Shown: positions 21,988-33,734 of the stretch, piece by piece | Numbering within the stretch: the stretch's first letter is position 1 | Layout of the letters: the number at the start of each line of letters is the position of its first letter | Source of the DNA: Canna indica | Taxonomy: Eukaryota > Streptophyta > Magnoliopsida > Zingiberales > Cannaceae | Assembly: GCA_034359265.1 (NCBI GenBank) | Contig: CP136896.1 | Coordinates: 23,095,501-23,159,500 of the forward strand | DNA length: 64,000 bases | Direction of reading: 5' to 3' | The notes under the pieces: model-generated | The model's input: only the letters and a program-made list of their open reading frames with translations | The model's database searches: none | Told to the model about the DNA's origin: nothing | Position numbers and translations under genes: made by a program

Positions 21988-22968
21988 TGTTGGCTTAAGG
22001 GTCTCTCTTAAGCCTCGATCTTTATTTTGATGATAACAAACATGTATTTAATCCAAGTGTGAAGTTTTGAGTTCAGGTTGAGGTTGCGATAAGCATGCCA
22101 AGTCCGTTCAAATGAGACGAAAGAAAAGATCGTCAAAGAAACAGAAGAAAAAAACGGTGGAGAAAGGCTCGAGCTTAGATCAAGTAGAATTCATGTAATA
22201 TACCCCTAGGATAAGTTTATCCCAAGCTAGAATTGTAAAGTTATCCAAGTTGGAACTTGGTAACCAAACCCATAAAAAGGCATGTAAAAAAATCCAAGAA
22301 GAAGTCAGCCTCAGCCTAAGTTCGGTCGACCGAATAATGTACTATTCTGCCAAGCAGCCTATCCGGTCGACCGAATGACAGTAAAAAATGGCAGTAGTCA
22401 TTCGGTTGACCAGTCGGTCAACTGAAGTAGGCGAAACAATCTACGCAAGGCTGCATCGGTCGATCGATCGAAGCAAAAAAACAAGCAGAATGGTCACCTA
22501 TCGATCGATCGATAGATCGGAGTGGAGATTGCTTGACGCGCGACCCTGGCTCCATTGATTCGGTCAACCGACTGGTCGACCGAATGAAGGATCGATACTT
22601 TTTTGTCAGCCGATCGACCCATCGGTCGACCGAGCTCTCTCATCCAGCCAGCGGTCGCAGTGGCGGTCGATAAGTTGGTCGACCGACCGATCGATCGGCC
22701 AGTGACCGAACGGCTTCAACGACTATTTTTTTGCCCGTTGAATGGTCCGTTCGGGAGCAGGATTATAAATACCCCTCACCCAACTTCTTTAAATCTTCTT
22801 AAAGAATTTTATTGAGCATTTAAAGAAGTTTTTGAGCCTTCATAAAGAGTGAATAAGTGCGCGCCCTCTGCTTTCATCGACAACTCATTTCAAGCGCTGC
22901 TTCCCTGCTTCCTTCAATCTTGCTGCAACACAAAGAGTCATCTTCTTGCAAGTTGGAGACGTGAAGGC
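21988..22968 (+). mobile_element. truncated SIRE-like LTR
   Basis: It starts TGTTGGCTTAAGGG and matches the solo LTR at 6136, including palindrome array (22322-22712) and TATA box (22764-22770). It stops within R/U5 at GTGAAGGCG and runs straight into the second copy of the flank. Relative to this copy the LTRs at 23288 and 28514 lack 478 bp between two CAATC words (22437 and 22915). Confidence 0.85.
22322..22712. repeat. GTCGAC palindrome array (truncated LTR)
   Basis: CGGTCGACCG and TCGATCGATCGA palindromes upstream of TATA, as in the other LTRs. The downstream half is the part missing in 23288-24218 and 28514-29445. Confidence 0.85.
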
Positions 22969-23287
22969 GAATTGTGCCCCTTAATTGTGCTATGATCATA
23001 TTTGAATGTTCAAATATAGTCAAAGAAGAAAATGCCCTCGGGATGATAGGGCAGAGCCCCTAGGCCAGACTTGGGCAGAGCTGACACAATTTCGGTCCTT
23101 GAGTGGCTAGGCCGAGCTGCGCATTGTGGGCTCACCAGACGGGCCTGAGGAATTAACTCGGTCCAAAGCCCCCGAGCTTGATCGTGATCTGAGGATTACA
23201 TGCCGAGCTCTAATCATGTGCCAGCATCTGCTTGCTTGCCGAGCTCTATTTTCATGTCAAACTACAATCATGTGTCAAGCTCGATGT
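22969..23287 (+). repeat. duplicated flank, copy 2
   Basis: Second copy of 21669-21987. Its last five bases GATGT (23283-23287) form the 5' target duplication of the Copia element that follows. Confidence 0.85.
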
Positions 23288-24218
23288 TGTTGGCTTAAGG
23301 GTCTCTCTTAAGCCTTGATCTTCATTTTGATGATAACAAACATGTATTTAATCCAAGTGTGAAGTTTTGAGTTCAGGTTGAGGTTGCGATAAGCATGCCA
23401 AGTCCGTTCAAATGAGACGAAATAAAAGATCGTCAAAGAAACGGAAGAAGAAAACATTGGAGAAAGGCTCAACCTCATAAAAATTGTAGAATTCAAGTTG
23501 GAACTTGGTAACCAAACCCATAAAAAGGCATGTAAAAAAATCCAAGAAGAAGTCAACCTCAGCCTGAGTTCGATCGACTGGTTAGTCGACCGAACAAGGC
23601 AGTATTCTGCCAAGCAGCATATTCGATCGACCAAATGGTCGACCGAATGACGGTAAAAACTGGCAGTAGCCATTCGGTCGACCGAAGTAGGTGAAGCAAT
23701 CTTGCTGCAACACAAAGAGTCATCTTCCTGAAAGTTGGAGACGTGAAGGCGGTGGAAAGGAGCCTTGGTTCATTTTACATTCTTAAGCTCTTTCCTCTGT
23801 ATTTGACGTTTATTGTAATCTTATTTTCCATTTAAGATAGCTGCTAGGTGTGCTAGGAAACACTTAGGGAAAACTTTATAGAATTGTGTTTTTCCTAGGT
23901 GAATAGGATTGAGGTGTTCTCAGAGTGGTGAGAAGAGTGTATTCAGTGTATTCAAAGGGAAACATAATCTCTATAAAGTAGTGGTTAGAAATCCTTGCTG
24001 AGGAGCCAAGGTAGTGGATTAGGTAGTTGGCCGAACCACTATAATTAATCTTGTTTGCATTGCTTACTTGCTTTTGTCATTGCTATTAATATTTGATCAC
24101 ATCTCTTGCTAAGAAACACTTGCTCCTAAGTGAAGATAAAATTGAATAAATAGAAAAGAATTGAAAAAGGGGACAGACACTATTCAACCCCCCTTCTAGT
24201 GTCGGGTTTCACACAATA
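23288..24218 (+). repeat. 5' LTR of SIRE-like element, TATA region deleted
   Basis: 931 bp, TGTTGGC...CACACAATA. Compared with 21988-22968 it has lost the part of U3/R that holds half the palindrome array and the TATA box, joined at CAATC (23697-23701). The rest of the array remains at 23571-23690. Confidence 0.9.
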
Positions 24219-24220
24219 AT

Positions 24221-24232
24221 TGGTATCAGAGC
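24221..24232 (+). other. primer-binding site
   Basis: TGGTATCAGAGC, matching the 3' end of initiator tRNA-Met, two bases after the LTR. Confidence 0.9.
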
Positions 24233-24275
24233 CAAGTCGTAGGTCTAGATTTAACCATCTTCCTTACAATTCAAG

Positions 24276-25911
24276 ATGTCTAGTGAAATCCAATTAGCTC
24301 AAGGGTCCTCTACTCATACTCCACCACTATTCAATGGGAACAACTATGCTTATTGGAAGATCCGCATGAATAGCTTCCTAAAATCCTTAGGCATGGATGT
24401 ATGTTGGATGATTCTAGTAGAGTATAAACAACCCGATAAGGACATGGACAAATGGGACCAAGAAGAGATTAGACTTTTTAATGCAAATGCAAAGGCCGTC
24501 AATGCTCTATATTACGACTTATCAATTAATGAATTCAATAGAATCTCAACATGTAAGTCTGCATATGAAGTATGGAAGGTCCTAGAGACCACCCATGAAG
24601 GGACTTCACAAGTAAAGGAATCAAAAATAAACTTACTCATGCATGATTATGAGATGTTTAAAATGCTATCACATGAGTCTATTGATGCCATGCATGCTAG
24701 ATTTCAGAATATTACAAATGGCTTAGCTAACCTTGGCAGAGAAATAAGGGAAGAGGAGAAGGTAAGGAAGCTCCTCCGTTTCCTTCAAAATCTTGGGAGT
24801 CCAAAGTCACAGCCATCATGGAAGCCAAGGACTTGAGCACCTTGAAGATTACCGAGCTCATTGGGTCTCTCATGACACATGAGACCCACATGAAGTAATA
24901 CCAAGAGGAAGATGCCCCCAAAGGCAAGACCATCGCCTTAAAAGCATCACATCGAGCAGAAGAGTCGTCATAATCCGAGGAAGAGACTGATGATCTTGAA
25001 GAAATGGCGATGCTAGCAAGAAGCGCAGATTCATGAGTTTCATGAGGGGAGGCATGAGGAAGGGAAGAGGAGGCTACACATGCTACAATTGCAACAAGAT
25101 CGGGCATCTAAGGAAAGATTTCCCACTTCTCAAGATGGCCTCTACCTTCAACCCTCACAAAATGGAAAAGTACAAAAAGGAGAAGAAGGCAATGATGGCA
25201 ACGTGGGATGAAAGCGAGGCCTCATCGAGTGAAGATGAAGTAAAGAGTGAAAAGACAAACCTTTGCTTGATGGCGAAGAATGATGAGGTAAGATTTATTT
25301 TTGGTGAAGTTTTATTTACTCAACAAGAGCTAGAAATTGAATTTGAGCAAATGCATGATGAATTCAATGTCATTATGAGAAAATTTAAAGATCTCAAAAA
25401 GGATAATAGGTCTTTAGAGATTGAGAATGATAATCTATTACTTTCATGCAATGCCTTAAGGAAAGAAGTAGACACCCTTAAGGAAGAGACATGCACCCTA
25501 GAAAAAGCTAAGAAGAACTTAGAAAATGATAACCAAAAATTAGAAGATGAAAACAAGTATTTAAGTGATCAAGTAGAGCATTTAAATGATAGCATGCTAA
25601 CATTAAAGAAGAAACTTTGTATGCTTAATGAAAAGATGACAACCATGCAAAATGCCATGCCTAAAGTAGTTCATAAAAAGAAATCATCACACTTCCATGC
25701 TCACACACACACTAGAAGAAAATTTAATGGAAATTATTTTTCATGTGGCATATTTGGCCACATGGCCAAGGATTGTGCATTAAGAAGGAACCCACATGCA
25801 AGATTTACATGGGTTTCCAAAATGACTAACACTCAAGGACCCAAGAAAATTTGGATACCTAAAGTGGTATCTTCTCCTCTTGTAGGTGGAGAAGCGTCCT
25901 CAAGCAAGTAG
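24276..25911 (+). pseudogene. gag: gag of SIRE-like Copia element
   Basis: It starts MSSEIQLAQGSSTHTPPLFN, then NNYAYWKIRMNSFLKS, the Copia gag N-terminus. The UBN2-type capsid core is present, including CKSAYEVWKVLETTHEGTSQ and MHDYEMFKMLSHESIDAM. A frameshift near 24775 breaks it; the next segment passes stops at about 24896 and 24970. From 25033 it continues with the zinc knuckle CYNCNKIGHLRKDF (last Cys replaced by Phe), a long coiled coil (25320-25640) and a second knuckle-like CGIFGHMAKDC, ending ...GGEASSSK at 25911. It forms the virus-like particle and binds genomic RNA. Unlike the gag-only family it keeps the whole capsid core. Confidence 0.85.
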
Positions 25912-26068
25912 GAGCACTTGGATATTGGATAGCGCTTGCTCAAAGCACATGACGGGAGACATCAATTTATTTACAACCCTATCGAGTAAAGATGGTGGAC
26001 ATGTCACATTTGGAGACAATATTAAAGGTATTGTTGGTATTTCCATACATTTGAAGGGATTTCCCTAG
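25886..26068 (+). pseudogene. Copia protease remnant
   Basis: Overlaps the gag end in another frame. WILDSACSKHMTGD contains the aspartic-protease DSA/DSG-like active site followed by HMTGD, typical of Copia pol, then HVTFGDNIKGIVGI. It ends at a stop at 26066-26068. The GAG-pre-integrase and integrase domains that should follow are absent: the next recognisable pol sequence is the linker after integrase. Confidence 0.85.
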
Positions 26069-27965
26069 GTTACTCCACTAATTCTAAGGCATATAGAGTT
26101 TACAACCGTAGAACAACGATTGTTGAAGAATCCATGCATGTCACGTTTAATGAAACTAATGATTCTTCTAGAAATGTGAAGATTGTGAATGTAGGTGAGA
26201 AACTTGAGGATCTTACACTTCATGATAAAGAAGTGGAGGATGAAGATAATGAGAAGACCCAACATGAAGAACCTCCATCCTCAAATCTACCTCAAGTTGA
26301 AGATGATGAAGAAGAAGCTCTACCACCTCTCCCTAAAGGATATCGATTGGTAAGAGATCATCCAATGGACCAAGTCATTGGAGAGCCTTCAACGGGAGTG
26401 GTAACACGTTCCAAACTCAAGAATATTTGTCAATATGTTGCTTTTGTATCTCAAGTAGAGCCTAAGAACATTAAGGAGGCAATAGAAGATGAGTTTTGGG
26501 TACTAGCTATGCAAGAAGAACTCAACCAATTTGCTAGAAATGATGTATGAGACTTAGTGCCTAAACCTAGTGAACAAACCATAATTGGAACTAAATGGGT
26601 ATTTAGAAATAAGCTAGATGAAGAAGGACTGGTTATTAGAAACAAAGCTAGGTTAGTGGCACAAGGGTACAATCAACAAGAAGGAATAGACTATAATGAA
26701 ACGTATGCTCCCGTAGCTAGATTAGAAGCAATTAGAATGCTTTTGGCATATGCTAGCTTTAAGGGTTTTAAACTTTTTCAAATGGATGTAAAAAGTGCAT
26801 TTTAAAATGGTTTTAATAATGAAGAAGTTTATGTTGAACAACCCCCGGATTTGAAAGTTGTGAGTTTCCAAACTATGTTTTCAAACTTAAAAAAACATTA
26901 TATGGTTTAAAACAAGCCCCTAGGGCTTGGTATGAAAGACTTTCAATTTTCCTAATTGAACAAGGTTTTGATATTGGAAAAGCCGACGTTTCACTTTTCA
27001 TTAAGCATCATGAAAATGACATGTAATTAGTTCAAATTTATGTTGATGGCATAATTTTTGGTGCTACTAATGAAATGCTTTGTCAGTAGTTTGAGATGAG
27101 CATGATGGAAGAGCTCTCCTTTATGCTTGGTCTCCAAATCAAACTAACCAACAAAGGGATCTTCATCAATCAAGCCAAGTACACAAAGGAGCTCATCAAA
27201 AGGTTTGGGATGGATAAAGCCAAGATAGCTTCTACACCTATGAGCGCATCCATCAAGCTTGACAAAGATGAAGAGGGCATTAAAGTGGACGAAAAATGAT
27301 ATCGAGGTATGATTGGTAGTCTTCTTTATTCAACCGCAAGTAGACCTGATATCATGTTTAGTGTTTGTGTATGTGCTAGGTTTCAATCTTGCCCTAAAAT
27401 GTCTTACTTAAGTGTGGTAAAACGCATATTGAGGTATTTAAAGGGCATGGTTGACTTAGGATTATGGTATCCATGTCATACATCATTTGATTTAATCGGT
27501 TTTTCGGACGCTGATTTTGCCGGATGTAAGGTAGATAGAAAAAGCACTAGTGGGTGTTGTCAATTCTTAGGAGTGAGTCTTGTTTCTTGGTTCTCAAAGA
27601 AACAAAACTCAGTTGCGCTTTCAACTATCGAAACGGAATACATCGCTGCGGCTAGTTGTTGTGCGTAAGTCCTTTGGATGAAACAAACCCTTTTAGACTA
27701 TGGACTTAGGTATTCTTGCATACCTATACATTGTGATAATACTAGTGCAATAAATTTAACCAAAAATCCCATTTTACACTCTAGAACTAAGCATATTGAC
27801 TTGAGACATCATTTTCTTAGGGATAATATGACTAAGGGAAATATATCGATAGAATTTGTATTCGCTGATAAACAACTTGCCGATATATTTACAAAACCCT
27901 TGGTTGAAGAAAGCTTTATAAGTTTAAGGATGCAATTAGGAATTTGTGTTTTTCCTAGTAATTAA
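26069..27965 (+). pseudogene. Copia reverse transcriptase and RNase H remnant
   Basis: First comes the post-integrase linker (EESMHVTFNETNDSS, acidic region, GYRLVRDHPMDQVIGEPSTG). RT begins at EPKNIKEAIEDEFWVLAMQE and includes [33 protein letters not shown] and [12 protein letters not shown]. The catalytic YVDD box near 27040 reads YVDGIIFG, a lethal change. RNase H shows SDADFAGCKVDRKSTSGCCQ, STIETEYIAAASCC and HCDNTSAINLTKNP, and ends DIFTKPLVEESFISLRMQLG near 27945. Stops at 26548, 26803, 27024, 27088, 27297 and 27666 and at least one frameshift (about 26860) disable it. Confidence 0.9.
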
Positions 27966-28513
27966 AATGTTTTTCTTTAAAATGTATATGCTTTTCAAAA
28001 ATTGCATTCAATACAGTATCATCACACTTATGTATTGCTCTATAGTGGGGCTTTGCGACCTATTGGTGTTTGCCTTCTCTAGGCTTACATTAATGGGAAG
28101 GACTCTAGTGGTAGATAATACTTGGTTTTTGTGGCCTTCTTGGTTTTTATGATTACACTCATTAATTGTACCTTAATTCTTACCCTTTTTTATTGATGTC
28201 AAAAGGGAGAGAAAAAGTAAGGTCACACATGGTTTTCACAATGCATATAGTTAGGGTGAGTTTTATAGTTAAGGAGGAGTTAAAAATGATATGCACATTG
28301 ATAGGGGGAGCATAGGATGAGTTATAGGAATTTGAATATGCACATTAATAGGGGGAGCATAGGAGCATAGGTTGAGTCATAAGTGGCTAAATGCATATGC
28401 TAAGTTACATATCTTGCATGCCCTAACTCATGAATGCCTTAACTCAAACTCACAAACACTTATGCTTTCTAAAAATTTCATGTTAAGTTTGTCATCATCA
28501 AAAAGGGGGAGAT
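27966..28513 (+). other. 3' untranslated region and polypurine tracts
   Basis: Non-coding. It repeats the word GATAGGGGGAGCATAGGATG (28299 and, as AATAGGGGGAGCATAGG, 28348), has AAAAGGGAGAGAAAAAG at 28200, and ends with the PPT AAAAAGGGGGAGAT immediately before the 3' LTR. Reiterated PPT-like tracts also precede the LTRs of the gag-only family. Confidence 0.75.
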
Positions 28514-29445
28514 TGTTGGCTTAAGGGTCTCTCTTAAGCCTTGATCTTCATTTTGATGATAACAAACATGTATTTAATCCAAGTGTGAAGTTTTGAGTTC
28601 AGGTTGAGGTTGCGATAAGCATGCCAAGTCCGTTCAAATGAGACGAAATAAAAGATCGTCAAAGAAACGGAAGAAGAAAACATTGGAGAAAGGCTCAACC
28701 TCATAAAAATTGTAGAATTCAAGTTGGAACTTGGTAACCAAACCCATAAAAAGGCATGTAAAAAAATCCAAGAAGAAGTCAACCTCAGCCTGAGTTCGAT
28801 CGACTGGTTAGTCGACCGAACAAGGCAGTATTCTGCCAAGCAGCATATTCGATCGACCAAATGGTCGACCGAATGACGGTAAAAACTGGCAGTAGCCATT
28901 CGGTCGACCGAAGTAGGTGAAGCAATCTTGCTGCAACACAAAGAGTCATCTTCCTGAAAGTTGGAGACGTGAAGGCGGTGGAAAGGAGCCTTGGTTCATT
29001 TTACATTCTTAAGCTCTTTCCTCTGTATTTGACGTTTATTGTAATCTTATTTTTCATTTAAGATAGCTGCTAGGTGTGCTAGAAAACACTTAGGGAAAAC
29101 TTTATAGAATTGTGTTTTGCCTAGGTGAATAGGATTGAGGTGTTCTCAGAGTGGTGAGAAGAGTGTCCTCAGTGTATTCAAAGGGAAACATAATCTCTAT
29201 AAAGTAGTGGTTAGAAATCTTTGGTCAGGAGCCAAGGTAGTGGATTAGGCAGTTGGCCGAACCACTATAATTATTCTTGTTTGCATTGCTTACTTGCTTT
29301 TGTCATTGCTATTAATATTTGATCACATCTCTTGCTAAGAAACACTTGCTCCTAAGTGAAGATAAAATTGAACAAAAAGAAAAGAATTGAAAAAGGGGAC
29401 AGACACTATTCAACCCTCCCTTCTAGTGTCGAGTTTCACACAACA
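28514..29445 (+). repeat. 3' LTR of SIRE-like element
   Basis: 932 bp, TGTTGGC...CACACAACA, with the same CAATC deletion junction (28923-28927) as the 5' LTR, so the TATA-containing segment was already missing before this insertion. Followed by the target duplication GATGT. Confidence 0.9.
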
Positions 29446-30395
29446 GATGTATCATGGTTCTAACACTTAGTGGCGTTTAGGCTTTTGTGCGCAACATAGT
29501 AGCTGCGGGAGAAAGTGCCTTTTCCATTTAACTCTTGCAGGGAGCAATCATGACGTGGAGATCTGGCCATTAACCTTGAAGCAATTGAACTTCCACCGTT
29601 GATGAAGTGTTTGGCCAAGATTTGCTTTGCCGACGGGCCACGAATGTCGACCGTTGGATGGGGAGGCTACTGCCGGCCAAGCTCATTTTGTTCTCTTGCT
29701 CTCTTTGCCTTCTCAGTTTGACTCTTCGCGCATTTTGTTCTCTTGCTCTCATTCTCTTCTATCACTTGTCCATTGCGTTTGAGATCATCTTCGGCGTCAT
29801 TGCCACACCGTCTGCTCGATCCTCCTTCCAAGTTCATATGCTTCCAGTGAGTTCTTTTGGTTTGTGTCGTCATTTTTGTCTTGTCGATGTTGGCCCTAGG
29901 TTGATAGTTGGTACTGATTCATCCCTCGTCTGTCTAGGGTTCCTATTACATCGAGGTCATGGGAAGTAAGACATTAGCCTTGGTTTGGTAGTGAGTAGAT
30001 CGAGCGTTGCTGTGGACCTGTACCAGTGGGTCTATGAAGAGATTAAAAGAGAAAACTCAATCATGAACAATCGAGGGAGCTTCACGGAGTTCTGCAATAG
30101 TGTGATGTTATATTGTTCAGGTGATGAGGAGACCTTTAAGTGCCTTTCTTGCTCTACCGAGGATAGGGTCTTCCATGCCAAGGAGGTGTTACTAGTGTGC
30201 CCTAGCTAGGTCAATGGAATAAATTTGTCTTGTTACTTTCCTTTTTTAACAAATGGAACACTTGCTTTATCTTGTTATTTATCGTGAGCATATTCAACTT
30301 GATAAGAGATTCTTTGAATAGTTGATTCCACCTAATGGTCAACAAGTAGAAGACTTTACAGTAAAACCCTAAGTTAGTTGGAATACTATTCCAAA
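29446..30395. other. unrecognised region with two short open frames
   Basis: Open frames lie at 29607-29969 (120 codons, hydrophobic, Leu/Cys-rich) and 29985-30209 (74 codons). Neither shows a motif I recognise, and the composition (fairly GC-rich near 29600-29960) suggests an old gene or transposon fragment. I would not call either a gene. Confidence 0.35.
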
Positions 30396-30799
30396 CACAA
30401 CAAAAAATCAGGTGATTTACGATAGACCGTTTGTGACAGCGCGATAGGTAGTTGCAGATGCAACGGTTCTGCTACTACCAGCAACGATAGTCGCAGAGTG
30501 CCACCTCTATGATGGCCATGAGCCCACGATATTAGTTGTCGCAAAATTAATAACTGCGACGGCATGGCGACGGCATAGCGACCACTTTTTGCGATCACAT
30601 TTGGGCGTCGCAAAAACCATCAGGGGTTACAATATTTAACTCGTGTTTGGCATCATAAAACCGCGTTTGTCATCTTAAAATATCTGCGACCAGTTGCCTG
30701 CGACGGAACTTTGCGACCGCTTCTAGCCGTCGCAGAAGAGTTATTGCGACAGTTCTGTGACCAATATGTCTATCGCAGAAGATGATGTTTTTGGTAGTG
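30396..30799. mobile_element. miniature CACTA-like element
   Basis: Left edge CACAACAAAAAATCAGGTGA; reverse complement of right edge CACTACCAAAAACATCATCT. The interior is made of TGCGACGG / CGTCGCA / GCGACCGC repeats in both orientations (for example GCCGTCGCAGAAGAG), as in CACTA sub-terminal regions. The left end has CACAA in place of CACTA and no clear target duplication. It interrupts sequence that continues as a Copia LTR after 30800. Confidence 0.6.
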
Positions 30800-32369
30800 G
30801 TAGTCCCTAGTCGGTCATTATCATTGGAACGATAATAAATGAATACTAGTACGATGTCTGACTAATGATGATCATATTTTAATAGTCATGAATATGAGGT
30901 ATTGAAGTTAGACCATAGACACATGTTGGAGAACATGGTATTGGACAGACCCACCGTGAGGATACTACATGGATTTATATCATTAGTATATCTCATAGCA
31001 GTAGTGGCATTTCAACCCTTCAACCTAATGTCACCATGGATTCCTACATGACGAGTTCTATGTTTTGACCTAGTCTAACATCATCTTTAACTGGATGTTA
31101 ATATAGATTACAATTGGACATGGAATGAATCATGCAGTGGAATATATGTATCGTGGAGGAATTTATCCCTCTCATATATGAGAGAGATATCTTTGAGCCC
31201 CTTGATGAGTGAGACTGAGGAAATGAACGGTCATGCTCAAATGAATTTATACGGGTATCAATATCATTTGCTATGTTAGTCTGTTCAGGAATAAAAAAAC
31301 TAGATTGAGCAATATAAGGATGATGTAATTCATGTCTTATGCTTTATCCAGATATCGCCTAACAAAGGACAAAATATCATACTGTGTCAGGTTTGTTTGG
31401 ATCCCCGACTTTCACTTAACTTGGGTAGTTAATGTTTTCTAGATGTCACTTATGACTTGTGGGCTACAAATGAGATTAGGGCCTACTGCTAATGTTAAGT
31501 GAGCCTACAGGGTCGCACGCATAGAGCGATCTGAATTGGGCTTTAGGTTACATTCATCAAATTAGATCTGCATGATAAGTAACTGATTTAATCTCTCTTG
31601 ATATTTATCTTTAGAAATTAATTTTGAATTTGAAAAGGGTGTTTTTATATCGGAATTAATTATCAATTTTAAATGAGATTTTGAAATTGAAATTGTGTTG
31701 ATTACAATTTAGGTAATGTATCTTTAATAATCGTTATTAAAGGATACATTATAATCAGCATCTTAAATTTAGAAAATTCATCATTGGTAATTGTTATTAA
31801 GAATATATTATATTCGACTATTAAAAGTGTTTGAAGATTTCGGATATGACCCTAAATTGATGAACGGTTGTGATGACGCGATCCATGTTTATTGATGTGT
31901 CTATAAATATCAACCTATGGATTTTCATATTTGATGAACTACTTTTGGTGGCTACCGGCCTAATTTTGAAAGGAAGATCACCTTCTATCGAAGGAAACCG
32001 AGATCCTATTGTGGCAGCCGACCTCCACCCAAAAGAGAGATAGAGAGGAGGGTTCTGAAGGAGTTCTGTGTTCACCAAGATCGAAAGGTGTTCCGAGACG
32101 GCCGGGCTAGCACTCGGAAGTCGCCATGTTCATCTTGTTCATTCGTGTGCTAACCGTAGAGGGTATTCGTCATTGGCAGCACCTTCGATAGGTAACCAGC
32201 CAGAGATCTTGGATTTATGGAGCTAAAGACGGAACTCAATCTACAAATGTATAATTTCTATACTTGTATTGATTTAACCAAGATGCATGGATCCGCTTGG
32301 GTAGAGGATTGTTTTAATATTTCCGCTGCGCAAATTTTTGTTGCTTTCCCGGTCCTCGCCGATCAAACA
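30800..32369 (+). repeat. LTR (3' portion) of second Copia element
   Basis: It ends GATCAAACA at 32369, one base before a PBS. Its 5' start was not identified; it probably lies left of the miniature element at 30396. The minus-strand open frame at 31821-32078 is a chance frame. A possible TATA-like stretch is TCTATAAATATCAACC at about 31900. Confidence 0.55.
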
Positions 32370-32370
32370 G

Positions 32371-32382
32371 TGGTATCAGAGC
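32371..32382 (+). other. primer-binding site
   Basis: TGGTATCAGAGC, complementary to initiator tRNA-Met, following the LTR end at 32369. Confidence 0.85.
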
Positions 32383-33734
32383 CTCTTGCGTTCTTAGTTA
32401 AATTGATTTTTGTGTGATTTACTGCATAATATTCATGTTATGTAATTGGTTTGCATAGATATGTTTGTATGCGAATAAATCTCTTTGAACATATATGTGA
32501 TATATATAGTCAGCATATGTATAATGCGATTAAACAAGAACAAATTTCATTGTGAAAATAATTTGATTAAGTCGCGGTGATATGGATCTGTTCTTCGGCA
32601 TAGCTCAGGTTCTTGCTGATGGTGAAGTGTTTTGTGGCGCTAGTTCAGCGATGCATCAGCACTCTATCGAAGACCCCTATAAGCTATGCGGTTGTCAATG
32701 GAATCATGCGGTGATTTGTAATTTGATTTGTGAAATCAATTTTAGTGGGACCGTCGTGTGATGCCGAGGCTTCGCCTTGGCATTTTTTCATTGACACCAA
32801 AGGAGTTTGGATCTATTAGATTTGATCTTGCATAATTTGATTATGTGTTGTATGCTATTATTGTGAAGATTTGCTTGGTGCGTAGCATGGCCCCCTTGAC
32901 CTTTTTGATTGTCATGTCTTATTTTTGTGCAGTTTGCGTGTCGGTTATGAAATGTAATTTGATTACTACCTGCGTGTCGTTCCTTCATTATTGTAATTTT
33001 CTAATTTTATTTTAGAGTATAAAATTAGAACAGTTGTTATTTTGATGGAGGACAATGAGGCGGTCACTCGATGCCATTTTGCAAGTCCATGGAGATGAAG
33101 ACTCTCATAGATTGACCTTTTGATCTTCATATTGGCTCATGGAGACCAATTAGGTTTTGGGGGCTATGCTATGTCACGTTTACTTTATGTATTTTACATA
33201 TGCCTGTGATGCCGCATATTTTAGAATGGATGAGCATGAGATGCATGTTTATATTGTATTTAATTCCCTCATGTAATAGTAAGTCATTAAAATGCCTCCC
33301 ATAATTCAAACACTTGTCAAGACTTCAATTGTCCTAATATAGGTTCTACCAAAGCATGGTGTATTGGACCATATTAGTAAGGCGTGAGTTGGATAATGGT
33401 GATATCCAAGAGTTTGATACAGTTGGACTTAACTTGTCCATCAAAATAGTTTTGGGACTTGAGCATTATATGGGATTTGGATTGCTGGGACATGAGATGT
33501 CAATCCCATGGATATCCAAGAGTCACATAAGGATGTGATTGGAAAAGAGTTTTCTACCTAAATAATTTGGTTCTAAGTGGTAAGCCAAAGCTTACTTAGG
33601 GTTTGAGTGAAATATGGATCTTGGCCTACTAATAAATATCAAGTGTTGATATTTTCAAATTAATTGTTTTGAGGGTCAATTCAATTAGTGGGAGTTATTT
33701 GCTCATTACTTTGCATATTTGTTATGTGTAGATA
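32383..33734 (+). other. untranslated leader of second Copia element
   Basis: About 1.35 kb between PBS and gag with no recognisable coding sequence. Long leaders occur in some plant Copia lineages. Confidence 0.5.

Larger units (their letters stand above)
23288..29445 (+). mobile_element. SIRE-like Copia retrotransposon, decayed but complete-ended
   Basis: A 6158-bp element flanked by GATGT at 23283-23287 and 29446-29450. 5' LTR 23288-24218, PBS 24221-24232, gag 24276-25911, protease remnant 25886-26068, reverse transcriptase and RNase H 26134-27965, PPT about 28498-28512, 3' LTR 28514-29445. Integrase is deleted at 26068, and stops and frameshifts break gag and pol. I read about a dozen differences between the two LTRs, roughly 1.4%, so the insertion is recent for so damaged an element. 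It could not move without help. Confidence 0.9.

Noticed and set aside
21826..23311. Identical 61-codon frames at 21826 and 23126
   Set aside because: Both sit in the duplicated flank and run into the LTR; no motif and no independent support.
23308..28941. Identical 135-codon minus-strand open frames at 23308-23715 and 28534-28941
   Set aside because: They lie inside the two LTRs of one element, so identity reflects LTR duplication, not a conserved protein.
31821..32078. 85-codon minus-strand frame
   Set aside because: Lies within the LTR of a plus-strand Copia element just before its PBS; no motif.
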